From contig CM041550.1 of the NCBI GenBank assembly GCA_023238725.1, positions 6,085,044 through 6,149,043 on the forward strand: DNA of 64,000 bases, given 5' to 3'. A program made the position numbers and the translations under genes. Numbering within the stretch: the stretch's first letter is position 1; every line of letters starts with the position of its first letter. The stretch is from Scortum barcoo (lineage: Eukaryota; Chordata; Actinopteri; Centrarchiformes; Terapontidae). Shown here piece after piece: positions 1 to 13,900 of the stretch. The notes beneath the pieces are model-generated. The model worked only from the letters and a program-made list of their open reading frames with translations. It searched no databases and was not told where the DNA came from.

Positions 1-131
1 GCTGCAACTTCCTGAAGAGCTGCCAGCAGGTCCGATTTACTTCCTCATTGTGTCTGTTTTCACTCTCCTCAATGGTCCTGAGCTTTTCTACGAACTCTGG
101 ATGTCTCCCAAGAAGCTCCATATAACCAGCA
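1..131 (-). other. Open frame at the window edge, possible exon, unidentified
   Basis: On the minus strand one frame is open from about 131 to the edge. It reads as a charged, helix-like peptide containing ELLGRHPEFVEKLRTIEE. The upstream side has an AG that could act as an acceptor, but the pyrimidine tract is weak. It does not resemble the missing part of a chromodomain. It could be an exon of another gene, an alternative exon, or part of a mobile element. A plus-strand frame is open over the same bases, so chance is not excluded. Confidence 0.2.
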
Positions 132-816
132 GTAAGCCAAGTGTAAAGCCAAGTGTGTTAATTACTCACTAATACTACTATCAGTTCAACTACCTCGTTG
201 ACCCAGTGATTCATTTCTCACCTTGTTGACGCTTTTTAATCCTTTGTTCATTTAACTGGACTAAACTTTGTGGTTTTTGTGATACAGTGTAAATACAAAC
301 CACAGGACACAAAAGTTCATGATTCACTATTTAGTTAAAGAGCTCTGTTGGTGTATTTTAAATTACGTGTATGGAGGTGACGTTGCAGTGAGGACGGGAT
401 CAGACGCCGTGAATGTGTTTCAGGATTAAAAATAGCTTTCTGTTCATCTTTGGAAACAGACTCCTTCACCAGTTCTACTTTTGTCAGGAAGATCAATACA
501 ATTTTGTTTCGCTTGAATATAACTTTGCAAAGTGATCTCTCTTTTCTGCCAAGATGCAACCTCACCAACACTTTGCTTATTCCTGTGTCTTTGAATGCAC
601 AAACTTAAAAAACAAGTATAATCATGGCCAAATATTACTGTTTCTCCAGTGTAAAATCATCTAAGTTAACTCGTCATCATCATTTAAACTGATTTAAACA
701 CAGAGGATGTGAAGGATCAGTCAAAGTTTGTAAAAAGGCACTCAGGGCAAAAACAAACAGCACCCTCTCCACGCTCAGTCACATGAAGGCTGAGTTAATA
801 TTTAATGGCGCTTTAA

Positions 817-1367
817 TGGCGCTTTTCCACCAGCACCTACTCGGCTCGACTCGCAATTCGGTTTTTAGGCTTTTCCATTACGTGTTAGTACCTGGTACCA
901 GGTACTTTTCTAGTACCTACTCGGCCGGGGTTCCAAGCGAGCTGAGTCGAGCTGAAAATGTGACGTCGGCAGACGGCAGGCCACTGATTGGCCAGGGCGT
1001 GACGTCACTAGAAGAGTCAGGAGGGCGACTCGTTCATAAGAGTCAACTGCACCCATTTTCAAAACCCAACAACAACAACGAACACGGTCAGAGATGGCTG
1101 CACAGAAATCAACCCCGCGGAGCAACAACGAGGCAGGTGCAGACATTTCTTTGTCTGATGGCCTCCATAGTTGTTTCGTGTTTGTGTCGCAGTAACAAAT
1201 GATGTCGCTGGAGTTTCGGCACATACAGCGTTATGACGGCTTTAATTCCCCACCCATTACGCTTAGGTGGTACTCTTCATTGTAATGGAAAACAACCTGA
1301 AACTGAGCCGGGTCGAGCCGAGTGAGTAGTGCGAGTAGTGCTAGAACTGTGTAATGGAAAAGCGCCA
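817..1367. mobile_element. Non-autonomous DNA transposon (PIF/Harbinger-like MITE), copy 1
   Basis: A 551-bp element starts TGGCGCTTTTCCA and ends with its inverted complement TGGAAAAGCGCCA. It is flanked by TAA at 814-816 and at 1368-1370, a 3-bp target duplication of the TWA type used by PIF/Harbinger transposons. It shares long internal blocks with the element at 33121-33714, including TACTCGGCCGGGGTTCCAAG and GACGTCGGCAGACGGCAGGC. There is no transposase frame; the open frames at 783-1202 (+) and 910-1224 (-) lie in element sequence and should not be taken as genes. It lies in intron 1 of the mphosph8-like gene. Confidence 0.75.
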
Positions 1368-1689
1368 TAAATGTGAAAATATTTCACCCTCCTGTGACAA
1401 CGCAGAGAGGAATCACTGCTGCAAGAAGATAAAACTGTCCAAAAGATGCTGCAATTATCAGCTAAATCACTCACAAATCTAATACAGATTAAATGATTTA
1501 TTCTTCTAACAAATAAGCTCGGACTATAAAAGTGCACACACTCTTGTGATCAATGTGTTGCACTGTGACAGTTTGTGTAAAGATACAGATGATGAAACAT
1601 CAAGAGTTTAAGTTAATTATTAGTTTAAAGGTGTTACTTGTTAATGTTTAAGAGAAGCAGCACTTACACATAACATGGTGTAACATTAA

Positions 1690-2420
1690 AATCAGTGGTG
1701 TAAGTAGTACGTAAGTAGTATACTTGAGTATTTTCTTCACATGCTACTTAATATTTCCACTTCACTAAATTTATTGTGAAGTTTAAATTGTACTTTTTAC
1801 TCCTCAACATCTTGCTCAGTGCTTTTTTTAAAAAAATATTTTTACTTTCAACACTTTAAATACATTTAGCTGATTACACTCACATACATTTACTTTTGGC
1901 AGAGTATTTTAAAAGAGTATTATTAGTACTTTTACATGTAGCAGAGTATTTTAACAGTATTATTAGTACTTGTAACTGAGTATTTTAACAGTGTAGTGAT
2001 AGTACTTTTAATTGTGAAAGAGTATTTTAACAGTGTAGTATTAGTATTATAATGCAGTATTAGTCTCCATACATGACTGATATTTCAAATGCAATAGTTT
2101 TACTTATAGTAAAGTATTTTAACCACATAGTATTAGTATTATGGTGCAGTACTAGTACTTTTACTTGCAGCTGAATATTTTAAGTGTACTACTTTTACTT
2201 ATAACAGAGTATTTGAACGGAGTAGTATTAGTATTAAAGTGCAGTATTAGTGTCTTGTATTTAAGTTTCCAATGCAAGACACTTTCTTGCAGCAGAGTAT
2301 TTCCCAGTGTAGTATTAGTGCTTTTCTTGCAGCAGAGAGCATTTTAACAGTGCAGTAGTAATGGTATAGTGCAGTCTTAGTAGTTTTAGTTGCAGCAGAG
2401 TATTTCAGTGCATTGTTAGT
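1690..2420. repeat. Teleost dispersed repeat with a degenerate minisatellite (TACTTTTACTT type)
   Basis: The left part carries the common teleost motif of a TACTTGAGTATT block followed by a TACTTTTTACTCC block. From about 1900 to 2420 a unit of roughly 50-65 bases recurs about eight times with drift. Its core is GCAGAGTATTTTAACAGTGT followed by AGTATTAGTACTTTTACTT. Short frames across it, such as 2165-2347, are repeat sequence and not genes. Confidence 0.6.
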
Positions 2421-2549
2421 AAAGGATGTTGCATGATTAAAACACTCTCGATGATATAAAACGATCAGTTGTAGTTAATTGTGTCGCAGTGTGTCTTTGC
2501 GTTTCTCTGTAAAAAGGTGAAAAAAACAAAAACACAGGTAAGTTGATGC

Positions 2550-3270
2550 GTTTCAAATACGGCGGCCGGGAGGGGAGCGAAGCGTCGGCAGGCGACAGTG
2601 AATTTGGGGAATTAACATGACCCGTGAGTGAAATCTACACGGTCTAATCGAGTTATAATCACAAAGAGGGCATTTTAACGTCGCCAGGGGTTAGTTTGGT
2701 GAAGCTACACCGCCGAAGATGATGGAAAATCTGCGGGTCCGTCCTTGGCCGCAGCGGGGGGAGAGGCGAGCGGACATCACGGGAGAAGTTAATGCTAACC
2801 TAAGAAAATGTACGACGGAGCAGCCGCCACAGAGAGACTAAAACACACTTATGGTGTCTTTTTGTGTTTGGAAGGGGGCGCTGGAGGCGGGATAAGCGTC
2901 GAGAGAGAGAGAGGGGAGAGCCGAAACACAGCCGTGTTTGCCCGGCTAGCGTCGGTTAGCAAGCCGTTACCTCCTCCACCCGCATGTCGATGATCCGCTC
3001 CACTTCGTACACGTCCTCCTCCTCGTCCTGCTCGCTGTCCGCGGGCTCCACCTTGTCGGTTTCAGCCTCCATGGCCGCGGTGGGAGAGGGAAGGTTGTAT
3101 TTATCTGTTTTAATCTCGGTTCAGGGCTCGTTGCGGGCCGGGGCGCGGAGCTAGAGAGGCCGGTTTCGCGAGCACACCTGGCCGCGGATCGAGCTGCGGC
3201 TCTGCGGCTCGGAGCTCCAGCTACCGCCCGCTCTCACCGCGCCGCCTTCACGTCCGGCTCCCAGCCTCGG
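2550..3270. promoter_or_regulatory. CpG-rich promoter region of the mphosph8-like gene
   Basis: This stretch is visibly much richer in G+C and CpG than the AT-rich DNA on both sides. It surrounds the ATG at 3072 and includes the putative 5' UTR upstream of it. A housekeeping-type, TATA-less promoter is inferred. No individual transcription factor site is called. Confidence 0.55.
2971..3072 (-). CDS. mphosph8: First coding exon of a chromodomain gene, probably mphosph8 (partial, runs off the left edge)
   Basis: A 34-codon first exon opens with ATG at 3072 and ends at a good donor (GAG|GTAACG) in phase 0. It encodes an acidic leader followed by DVYEVERIIDMRVEE, which is the start of a chromodomain: the EVE.I.D.R pattern that precedes the aromatic-cage strand. 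Human MPHOSPH8 has a very similar DVFEVEKILDMK after an acidic stretch. That protein binds methylated H3K9 and recruits the HUSH silencing complex. The rest of the chromodomain must be in a later exon; I could not find it between 1 and 2970, so it probably lies to the left of the window. The neighbours cenpj and rnf17 are on human 13q12 near MPHOSPH8, which supports the call. Alternatives are other chromodomain genes such as a CBX or CDY-like member. The start lies inside a CpG-rich promoter region. Confidence 0.6.
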
Positions 3271-3272
3271 AA

Positions 3273-4904
3273 TTGACCCACCTAAAAAATAAAATCACCA
3301 CCTCCTCTCATTCAAAGACGTTTTAGTTGAAGATTGTAAGCCAGGAAAACTAATATGTGCTTATTTAATAAAATATATTTAAATATCTAAATTAAATAAT
3401 AAAGAAACATTTGATGATAATCAGTTACTAACAGCAAATATAAGTAATTACTTTTACCTCTCACATTCAACTATAAACGTATTTTCCCCCCTTAAGTAAC
3501 ATCCTTAACATCCAACCTATACTAATTTCAATACTACACAATTAAAAAAATAAAACATTTACATTCTGTTATCACTCTACTATAACGTTATTTCAAGCCT
3601 TGAAGCCCAAATTTCCTATGTTTCATAAAGGCAGCACAGACATAAAGCTACACAAAACATGGAGGACTAGAAGATAAACCTGATCAAAAACATTATCAAT
3701 ACATATTTATCTTTTATAAAAGTATAATATCATCATATCCCTTATACTGGTTAATGTTGAAGCACATTAAACTCATTAAAAACGACAGTTTGTAGCCAGG
3801 TATCATTAAATTAAACGCTTTATGTGTCCACACAGCATATAAAGATCAATCTGCAAATTTAAATATAAGGGATAAATATTTGTTTACGTCAATATATACT
3901 ATTATTTGCATTTGATTAATTCTCAAATGCAAATACTTAAAAAAAATTCAATTTACTATGCAAAGGGATATATGTAGAAAAAAGCAGCGTTAACTTCCAT
4001 AGCCTGAATTTATTCAAACACACCAACACAGATAAGACAATACACAATATATATAAAAAAGGCTTTAAAAAAATCTTTTAAAGAGTAAATAAACATAAAA
4101 AAAACTTGCAGAAATTAAAGAAATACTTAAAGAAATAAAATGCATCTTGCTGTTTCCCTGTGATTCAATGTGATAAAATAATAAGAACTTTGAAAATATA
4201 TCTGAAAATGTTATTTTCTACAGCATATGACGGACATAAGTGTTTTCAAGCATCATTCAGATATAAAAAACATGATGTGCAAGAGTTACTAACCTTCCTA
4301 ACCTTGCAGACAATAGGTCAATTTTAGTTTCATGATGATTTTAGAGTGTTTCAAGTCGAGGACCATCATATCTAGCTGTATGTAACAGTGTCTGCAGCTG
4401 TAGCTGTTGTCTCAGGAGACTCTGTGTTTATTAATGTTGAAATTTTGATTACAAAACTCAAATCTGTTTAGGGTGACTCCAACAGCTCTGCAGTGACTGT
4501 TGGAGGAAAATGCTTCTTAAAAGTAAACAGAGTATCTTCAAGTTTTAAAAATAAACTACGACTATCAACTGAAATACTATTAAAATAAATCATTTAAAAG
4601 CAGCAGGTATCTGAGTGAGCAATTCTGAAATTACAAATATGCAGGTAAAGAAAAGGAAAATTTCAAATGTTATAAATAAAATGTACATTATGTCCAGTAA
4701 CATTTTGTAAAGCTGTTCGGATGCAGATTAAAACACCGGTTATTACATGGTGGAAAACAAGCTCGCAGTATGTTATATTTAGGTTATTTATGACCTCTCA
4801 TCTTATTAGCTTATTTCAAGTTTTTCAGGCTTTTACCCTGACTTTTGAACGTGTGTGTGAGCAGGTGTTTGGGATTGTAGTGGTGGAGTTTGTTCTCTCC
4901 CGTC
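3273..4904. other. Intergenic region: AT-rich 3' flank and probable 3' UTR of ttf2
   Basis: No protein gene is supported here. The sequence is strongly AT-rich with short A and T runs. The right part should contain the 3' UTR of minus-strand ttf2, whose stop is at 4905-4907. A minus-strand AATAAA is at 4427-4432. The left limit adjoins the CpG-rich promoter of the mphosph8-like gene, so the two genes are head-to-tail on the minus strand. Confidence 0.5.
4427..4432 (-). terminator. Candidate polyadenylation signal for ttf2
   Basis: AATAAA on the minus strand, about 475 bases after the ttf2 stop codon. Others exist farther on (for example near 4007-4012), so the true site is uncertain. Confidence 0.3.
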
Positions 4905-7900
4905 TCAGACACCGAAAATGATTCTGAGATCAGCCAGGGAGAGTTTGGTGAAGGTGCTTCCAGTTCCCGACAACACGTTCTGGGCCAGCTCCTTCTTCTT
5001 CCCCTGCAGCGTGGAAATCTTCTCCTCCACCGTGCCTTCACATTCAAACCTTCAAACACACACAGAAAACACACAACTGTTTGTAAACTCACATACAACT
5101 ACTTTTAATACACTAATGACAAACAAGGGCATACCCGTAAAACAAACTAATAATGAAGATGAAGGCAAATTATTTTCGTGGAGAGATTTAAGTTGGAGCT
5201 GAGCTGAGTATGAACCATTTCACAAACCTAAAACATTTTTCTTGAATCTGAGGGTTTGTTGCCTATTGCATGAAATGAACATTTTGATTTGATCTCTGTT
5301 TTAAGCAACTTTAACTGTGTTTTAGTGTTGTATTCTGTCACTGTGTAGGCTCACTCTTCAGATCGTTACCTGTGGATGGTGACATCTTTGGTTTGTCCGA
5401 CTCTGTAGATTCGGTCACAGGCCTGATCCTCCAAAGCCGGGTTCCTGTTAGAGCATACGGAGGATAAAAACTCAAACATTCTTATACTGAACATGTAAAA
5501 GATTTTCTCACTCTAACTCAAAGCATTACTCATTTATCTACCAAATGGTATTGCTGTTTTTTATCTATTGATGTATGAGTTTATTTCTGAGAGTGATGAC
5601 CATTTCAAATCTTAAAAGGAGTGTATTTTACCATACTTAATAATTCATATTTTTGAGAAAGTTGAGAAAGTGTGCTCACTTTAATTGAATATCGCAACTG
5701 TGAGCAATGTACAAAGGTCAGAATGTCTTTAAATGTTAATTATTTGTAAAATGTTCAATGGGAATAACATTTGAAATTGAAGCCCAGTGAGAGAGACAGA
5801 AATTTACTGAGGGAACAAGAAGCAGCTGAAGGGTCAGCTGATCTGTAATAATAGGAACAATTTGATTAATATAAACTGGTTACATCAAGCAGGAGGAAGC
5901 AAACATCAGTGACTGCACTGTCTTGGTTTTGTGTGTGTCTCACCAGTGCATGTCGATGAGAAAGAGATGATTCCCACCGATGAGATTGAGTCCAACACCT
6001 CCAGCACAAAGAGAAACCAGCATCACCTTTGGCAGAAAACCAGAAATATAAATCCTTATATATTCACTCCAAAGATGTTAAATCTTACACTGGTCCAAGT
6101 CCACTTCTGAAAACTGATTCTAAGGAGTCTTGTGGGAGCCGTCACAGAAAATCTTCTTCCACTATTTATTTATGGTTGAGTGACAGAACAACAGGCTCAA
6201 AAGGCATATTTATTACTTTTTTCAATGATTTAGTTGCAGTCAAGTGTCTTAAAATGCTACTTCATATTGAGGGTCGAGGGTTCTGGGTGAGATTTACCTG
6301 TGGTCCTTTAGGGTTCGTGTTGAATTCTTCCACCAGGTCCATGCGGCGTTTGGGGTTGACGGTGCCGTCGATCATGCCGTAGCTCAGGCCCATCCGCTGC
6401 AGGTGAACCGCTACAATGTGGAGCATGCTGGTCCACTGGGACACGATCACGCTACACATTACCAGAGGGCAGATACCATGATTGGATTACACAGATGTTA
6501 GTAGTTTTCAGGTCAAGTAATGTATAGTTCTTTCATAGATTATATAAATGGAGGTGTGTGAGGAAGGTAAATTAGTGTAACATGAACAGATGATCACACA
6601 GTCTTCCTCAGCAGATGGATGAAGTCCTTTAAACGCTCAGAAAATGGAAATTTCAACATCAGCATTTCCAAGAAAACTGGGTAAATCCATCTACTGAGGG
6701 AGATTATGTGACACAGTGGAAAAGCTCCAGAACGGTTTCACAGTGGACACAGTGGGAGAATCATTTGTCAACTAGATTATCATGTTATTTGACAGATTTG
6801 TTGGGATTTCTGCTGAGACGAATGGAAAAAGAAAGAAAAAAAGTCAAACTGAAGCAGATGAAGAATATAACCGGAGGAAAAACTGAGCCTGAAGTGACTG
6901 AGATCTTTTACCTTTTCTGATCATGACTCTTCTGTTTAATTGCCTTCAGCTCAGAGACAATTGCAGAAATCTGAAAAATTGAGGTTTGAAAATAATCCAT
7001 TTATTGCTAAAATGTGTTTTAAAAAAAACAAAATACAGAAAAGTATGTTTTTTTCTTCTCATGAATGTTGTATGTTTTCCTCTTGACAAAGACTGATTTT
7101 AACTTATGACTCATGAAAGTGAGTAAAGAAAGTTACTTCCTCTCCTACGCCAGATAAACAGTGCAGTGCAGTGGGCAGACAAAGGCTAAAATAGAGGGCA
7201 CTCATTTCTTTTCTAATAACTTGTGACCCTTACTGACCTTCATGGACAACACTTATAACAAGTCTGATTCAGGAAGTCAGTGATATTTGCCCACCTTGGT
7301 GCTCTCACTGGTTTCCTCAAACAGCTGTGAGGGGAAGCGGGTGCCATTGAGGGCCACGGTGTCTTTAGGGTCGGGGCCCGATTGCGAGGGGCTGGAGGAG
7401 AGAGAGAGAGCGTTGAGCTGCTCCTCCAGAGACAAAACGATCCCGTCACCATGCAGCTCCGACGAGTCAAGAGTCTGAGCAGAGAGGGAAGAAAGGAAAT
7501 GTGCTCGTGCATACTTTGCAGTCCGTCTTTGTGGGTATTTATGTGTGTGAGTGAGTCTATTGTGGACAAAACTGGCAGGCCTTTGTCTGCGTGTGTGTAC
7601 CTTCTTAAGAAGCGACAGGTGACAGCAGCACTGTCGGAGGCGCAGCAGCAGGGACAGGATGTGTACGGTGCTGGACGCCTGTTGGGGCTGCTGGGAACTC
7701 GACACAGCGGAGTCACTCTGGGACACACCGAACTCCCGAGCCACTGAGGAGGACAGACACACACATTTTTAATACTTCATACTCCAACACTGATTTGTGT
7801 TTGACTTCAAAAGGCAATATCGGACTTGGTTCACTTCTAATGGAAAACTCTTATTTCTATCGTCTAATTTTCACTACATATTTCTATACATGCAGCTAAA

Positions 7901-10900
7901 AGCACTGATGAAATAAAAACTCTTGCACAGTATATACACAAAAAAGCCATTTCTAAGTGCACAATTGGTTAAAACGATATGTAATTTAATGATATGTAAT
8001 ACAATGATATATTCTGCTTTATTTACACAGTCCAACATGTTGAAAACCTCTTATAATCCTACGAGGAAAAAGAGACAAACAGCCAGATAAGAAGTTCCCT
8101 ATGTGGTTATACTATACTACTATAGATATTAGCTAACAAGCAATAACTTTATTTTATCTATTTAACTGAGCAAAAAATACACTTCTGCTTGCCCATAAGT
8201 CATTCTTTGCTTGATAATAATTTCTTGACAGAATATAATTTACGTGCTTGTGAAAAAATCTTGTTCTGGGATCAAATAGTCGAATCAGGACTAAGGCAAA
8301 AATACAATCACAGCTACGCCTCTCACAGCTATAATTGCGGGAGTAGTCATGACACACTATAAAACAAGCGGCTGATGTCTCACCTTTGTCAAAGGGGTTG
8401 GAACTGGAAGCGTTTCCCTTGTTTACATCATTTCCTTCATGTCTCTTCAGATAGTTCTGCAGAGTAGATCTAGAGAAAAAGATTAAATCACCCTTACAGT
8501 TTCAACTTATATCTTCTTGTCTATCTACACTCTGTTTTAATGCAGTTACACACATCTTGACCTCTGAGATGTCATAATAATCCCTGATGGATGTCAGAGA
8601 GTAGCTGAAAGGGGAAAATTAATTAACCTTTATTTCAGTCAAGCCATGCTCTTAATGGTAAATATCATGAGGCAAAAAAAAAAAAAACAGTTGTGCAGGA
8701 AATCTCCTGTGTTGAAAATATTAGTGAAACACGGAAATGGCGGATAATAATATCTTCTTTTCCTCCTTTAAGAATGTGTTTCCTGAGATAAAGTAAATGG
8801 GAAATGGAGCAGTATACTGCCACTCCTTAGCATTTCCTTATGTCTGCTCAATCTAAAACATTCACAACCCAAAAAGAAAGAGTCAACAAAATATAAAAGA
8901 CTAAAAAAGGATAAGGCAGGTATTTTCTCATATAGCAAATATAGATATATATATAAAAAAAAACTGTTCTGTTACCTGGATTGGGCAAAGACCACATCGT
9001 ACACAGCCTGTTCATCCTGGGACAGCTTGAGTCGATGCACCTCGCAGGATCGATCAGGAAGAGACACCTGAAACATTCAACACTTCACTTTTTGATGTTT
9101 GAATTAACAACTCAGGTGTAGCTACCAAAGAGTCTGACCTGTTTGACTGAACAAACCAGCGACTGACTCACCAGCCACGGCAAACAGATTGATTTGATTG
9201 TTTAAAGAGAAAATCAGATTCAAACACTGCAGCCTTTATAATCAGTGTCCTCAGTGTAATGTTTAATCGTAGAAGTCTAAGGTTGTGTGTCAGTCCCTAC
9301 CAGGGGTTTTCCTGTTGAGTCCAGCTGGTCTTTGGTTCGTCGGAGCAGCAGAGTCCTCGTCAGGATGTTCAGTCTCTCTCTGCCCCTCTTAGAGCCGTTG
9401 TCCACCTGAGCTTTCCACAGTTTGTACTCATCAAACGGAGAACAACGCAGAAACCTGATGGACAGAGACAGAAAGTGAACAAACTGAATCTTATTCCGGT
9501 GAATGTCACTTGGCAGCAGAGGAGATGTTGTCATGTTAGTCATTTAAAAAAAACTCATGGTCAGAAACATTTTCAAAACATTAAATATAGGCCTTATATA
9601 AGATTTAATATTTGATTCTTTTTCTGTAGCTTTAACCTGCTTGCATGGTTTATTTTATTTAATCATGCTGTTTTTAATTTTTGCTGTTTTTCATGCATTT
9701 TAAGTTAACGAAATTTGTTATGTGAATTATAATAATAATTTAACCTTTTCTTCAATATATTGGAGGTAAAAGGTAAATAAAAATAGTAATACAAAACACA
9801 CCTGTGTCACTGAAAATAAAGTGCCTCCCACTTAGAACCACACATGTCCATCGTATGAACAAAACAGAAGATGCATTTCTACGAGGTACAGTGAGATTTT
9901 CACTTCACTGTGTCTTTGTCTTACTTGAGCAGGGAGTACATGTCCAGCAGGTTGTTCTGGATGGGTGTGCCAGTGACCGCCCAGCGAGCACGAGCCCTCA
10001 GCTGACAGACGGCCATGGATGTCTGCACTTTTGGGTTCTTGATGTTGTGGGCTTCGTCCAGAACCACGCGGGCCCAGGCCACTCTCAGAAGAGGAGCCGA
10101 GTGTGATGGCTGAGGAAAACAACGTGGGATGAGGTGCACATGTGTCGCAGTTTTTACATTTTTGGGCCAAAATGGAACTAATAGAATCAGCTGCCAGCAT
10201 CTCCAGTGTAACCACGTCTGTAGTCACATCTTACAGCACTGAAGCTGATAAATAAGAAAAAGCCAGAACTTTTGCTTGATGTCATTGTAAATGTATATTA
10301 CTTACCACATGATCAGATTCTTTGTTGGGTTTTTCGGCCTCCTCCTTCTGGACTGGGATCTCCTTAGAGACCAAACTATATGTGGTCACCACCACATCGT
10401 AATCTGCCAGCCTGAGGGATGGACAGAGATACGTAATTCAGTTTGACTGTGTGTCCGTCAGCAGTACTTTAAACTGTGTTGAAGTTTTCAACACATCAAC
10501 AAATATTATTTTCCTTGAATCCTGAGCTGAGCTGAACTGAGTTCAGTTTGAGAACATGAAATCAGGATAATAATTAAAGATCAGTGAAATCATACAGTGA
10601 TTATTTCAGGTTGTGTTAACGTTTTACAGGACTTTGCAAATAATTATTCCAAGCAATGTATCAGTAAAAACTAATGAAATGTTTTTATTTAAATGAGTGT
10701 TCATTTATTTTAATTACGTATTTTTTTCTGAATGTATTTTTATGAATAGCTAATTGTCAAAATGTTCATGTTCAAATTTCCTCAGTGAGCAGACAGGTTA
10801 ACAATGTAGATTTATACAACATTGTTGTTTGCATTGTTTCTGATGTTTTTTTCTGGGCTCTTTAGAGCTGTATCTTAATTTGTGATTGATGTTAGGCATA

Positions 10901-13900
10901 AAGGTAAATGAAGCAAAAACAGAACTACAACAAAAGGAACATTTAATTTGTTCCTGGCTCAGCTTAAAGAAAACAGGATGTGACTGCATGTTTAATAATA
11001 GAAACAGAGGAGAGAAAACAACAGTGGTGTGTGTGTCTGTGTGTGAATGAGTGCACGATTCACTCACACTTTGGCACTTTTCTCGCGGTTGGGGCCGTGG
11101 TACAGGTACACAGTGAGCCTGCCTGCCTTGACGTGTCTCTCGATCTCCCTTTTCCAGTGGTGGACCAGGGAGGCCGGACAGATGATCAGAGTGCCTTTAG
11201 AAACCACAACGCTGGAGTCTGGAACAAATAAACAAATAAATTACAACTTGCACATTAAAAACTCAATATAAGACTTCAGAATTCAGACAAACAAAGTTAT
11301 GGTCTTATTTAAAGATGGCCTGCATGGACAGTATTACACGGATGTCTTCTGTCACGCCAACTGAGTGAGTAATGGTTTTACCAGCTTTGGAGATCCAGCC
11401 ATCGAGCTTCTTCTCTTCTTTCTTCTCATTTTCCTGTTTTGTCTCAAGTTTCTTGGCCAGTATGAGAGAAATCATGGTCAAGGTTTTCCCCAGACCCATG
11501 TCGTCCGCTGAATCCAAAAAAGAGCGGACAGAACAAGAAGAAATGAACAAGCAAGAAGTTTTTCTGTTCACTGGAAGTTAATAATGCTAATTTACATCGC
11601 GCTCAGATAACAAGAAATTACAGTACAGAACAAAAAAATGTCTAACAGCTCTATCTCACATCTTTCATCAGATTTATTTCATCAGTTTTCAGTGTTACCT
11701 CTTCAATGACGTTCACATAGAAAAACAAAAATGGTGAACATACCCAGAATTCCTCCACAGGGATTCTGGGTTTCTCTCCAGAGCAGCCAAGCCAAAGCTC
11801 TCCTCTGATGGGCCAGGAGTAACACCTGACCAATCACAAAAAAGGAAAATGATTCTATAGGAAATCTTAAAAAATAGCAAATACACTGTGGCCCAAAGTA
11901 TGTGGACATCCAAAAATTACAACCACATGTGATTGTTGAACATCTCATTCTAACTTCTCATTACTGGTGTCAGATATACTGTGAGAATGGCTGATGAAAA
12001 ACTGAAGGGGTGTGTAACCTTGATGCCTCTGGGATCTGGAGCCTCCGCCTCTGCGTTGGGGCAGGACTCCAGGGATTTGTGGAGATGGTCGATGGCCTCG
12101 CAGGTGGCATTTTTCACCGCCAGCAGACGGTCCTCAGTCATCCTGCCACCATAAAAGGCCTGGACCTGTGGGTTTCCTAACAACACGAAGGACTGAGAGT
12201 TAGGGTGTTTGCATGAGAGAGAGGGAAAGAGAAAGTAGATAGGATGAAGAAGAACAAAATCAAGGTGAAAATGAGAAATGCAAATGACATCAAATGTCAG
12301 AGAGGCCATCTTTTGTAATAAGCTTTGCAGTTCATAAGCATGCTTTAATGCTTCAGAAAACACTGACAGCATTCCTTAAAAAGAAAATTCAGAAATGTCT
12401 CCAGCCTCCCTGTTCAGCCTACCTCCATACATCTGGGTGTGTCCCTGGCTTAGCTGGAGCCCAAGGGAGCTGCCGGAGGCCTGGTGTTGGGAGGCCCCCG
12501 GGGCTGGTGGGAAGGGGAGCAGGATGGTGCCGCCCTGCCGGCTGAATGGGTTGACCTGGGTGCTCCCCGGACTACCATCACTGCTGTTACTGGCACCCGA
12601 CGACTCTGAGAGGGATTCATAGATTACAGCTACAGTGATCAGACGCTGATCAGACAATGTACATTCAACTGTTACACCACATTTATGATATTATATGGAT
12701 TTTCACTTGTTCTTCACTCATCAACATTTCTGATTCTTCATCTCATTTTACTTCCCTGTATTGGTGCATTTCATTGCATGTATTGGAACATTTGTAATTG
12801 AAAACATGCATTTATTTCTATAACAGCGGAATAATTAAAAATCATTATGCATCATTCGTACTGCACAGTGAGAGAGTTACCAGGCTGAGAAGCAGCAGTG
12901 AGGCTCAGAGACTCCAGCTCGTCCTCCAGCTCTTTCACCTGAGTCTTCAACCTCTCTCCTTTATCTGGCAGAGCTGCCAAATTCACCGCAGACAGAGTGG
13001 CCTTAACAAGAGAAACAACAGACAGATAAAAAATGTAAAAATAAATAAAAATGTAAACTAGAAAGATCATAAGTATGAGAACATTACCACCTAAAACTAA
13101 CTAATAATGTAATCACAGTATCAGACCAATTCAAAGAATGTATTACACTGAGACCAAATGTAATATAACAATGTCTATTTTTTCTTTGGGCAACACATCT
13201 ATTTTACTGTAACATATTTTCTTTGTCATCTACATTTAATGCAGCACTTCTTAAAAAAAAGCGTTGAAGACTTCATGATAACTGATAAATGACTGTCAAT
13301 GTACACAAGACAAAAACAATCAAAATAAGAGAGGTGCTGAGCTGCTTCAGCTCCAGTCTTGTCAATGTGCTTCCTCTGTTTGAAGCCCTGAAGGTCTTTT
13401 TTTTGGCACAAATAGAAACAACTTGAACTTGAAGCTTCATCAGCCCATTACTTCCTTTTTTCAAACTAAATTACAGAAAAATTAAACAGTGATCAAACAA
13501 CATGGCATTGTTTGATTTGTGTTTAATGAGATAATTTAACTAAACACACTGCACAGTCTGCGCAGTGAGACGATTATCTCAGTAAATGGTGCCAAAAGAT
13601 TTGTCAGATGGAATGATTAGTGAGCCAACATTTGCCAAATTTATTATTTAAAAAGAATAAATACTCTAAAATTTCACTGCTTTCACTGCTGCTTTTTATT
13701 ATTTAATTAAATGTGATGATGTGTACAAGAGCCCAACCGTTACATCAACACGATCAAGTGTTGTGATGAGTGGATTTTAGGCCATCACACATATCTTGGT
13801 GTACTGTGAATGTGCTGAATATCTTGATCAGAATTTTCTATAACAAGACTGGTTTTACAATTGTCCCTCACGTTAAACTCTAATCTGTATCGTAACAGGG

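Noticed and set aside
910..1224. 104-residue minus-strand ORF
   Set aside because: It lies wholly in the MITE. A near-identical frame occurs in the second copy near 33134-33630, so it follows the repeat and is not a host gene.
1900..2420. Regularly spaced repeats that might suggest a CRISPR-like array
   Set aside because: Units are contiguous and degenerate without unique spacers, and the genome is a vertebrate. It is a minisatellite.
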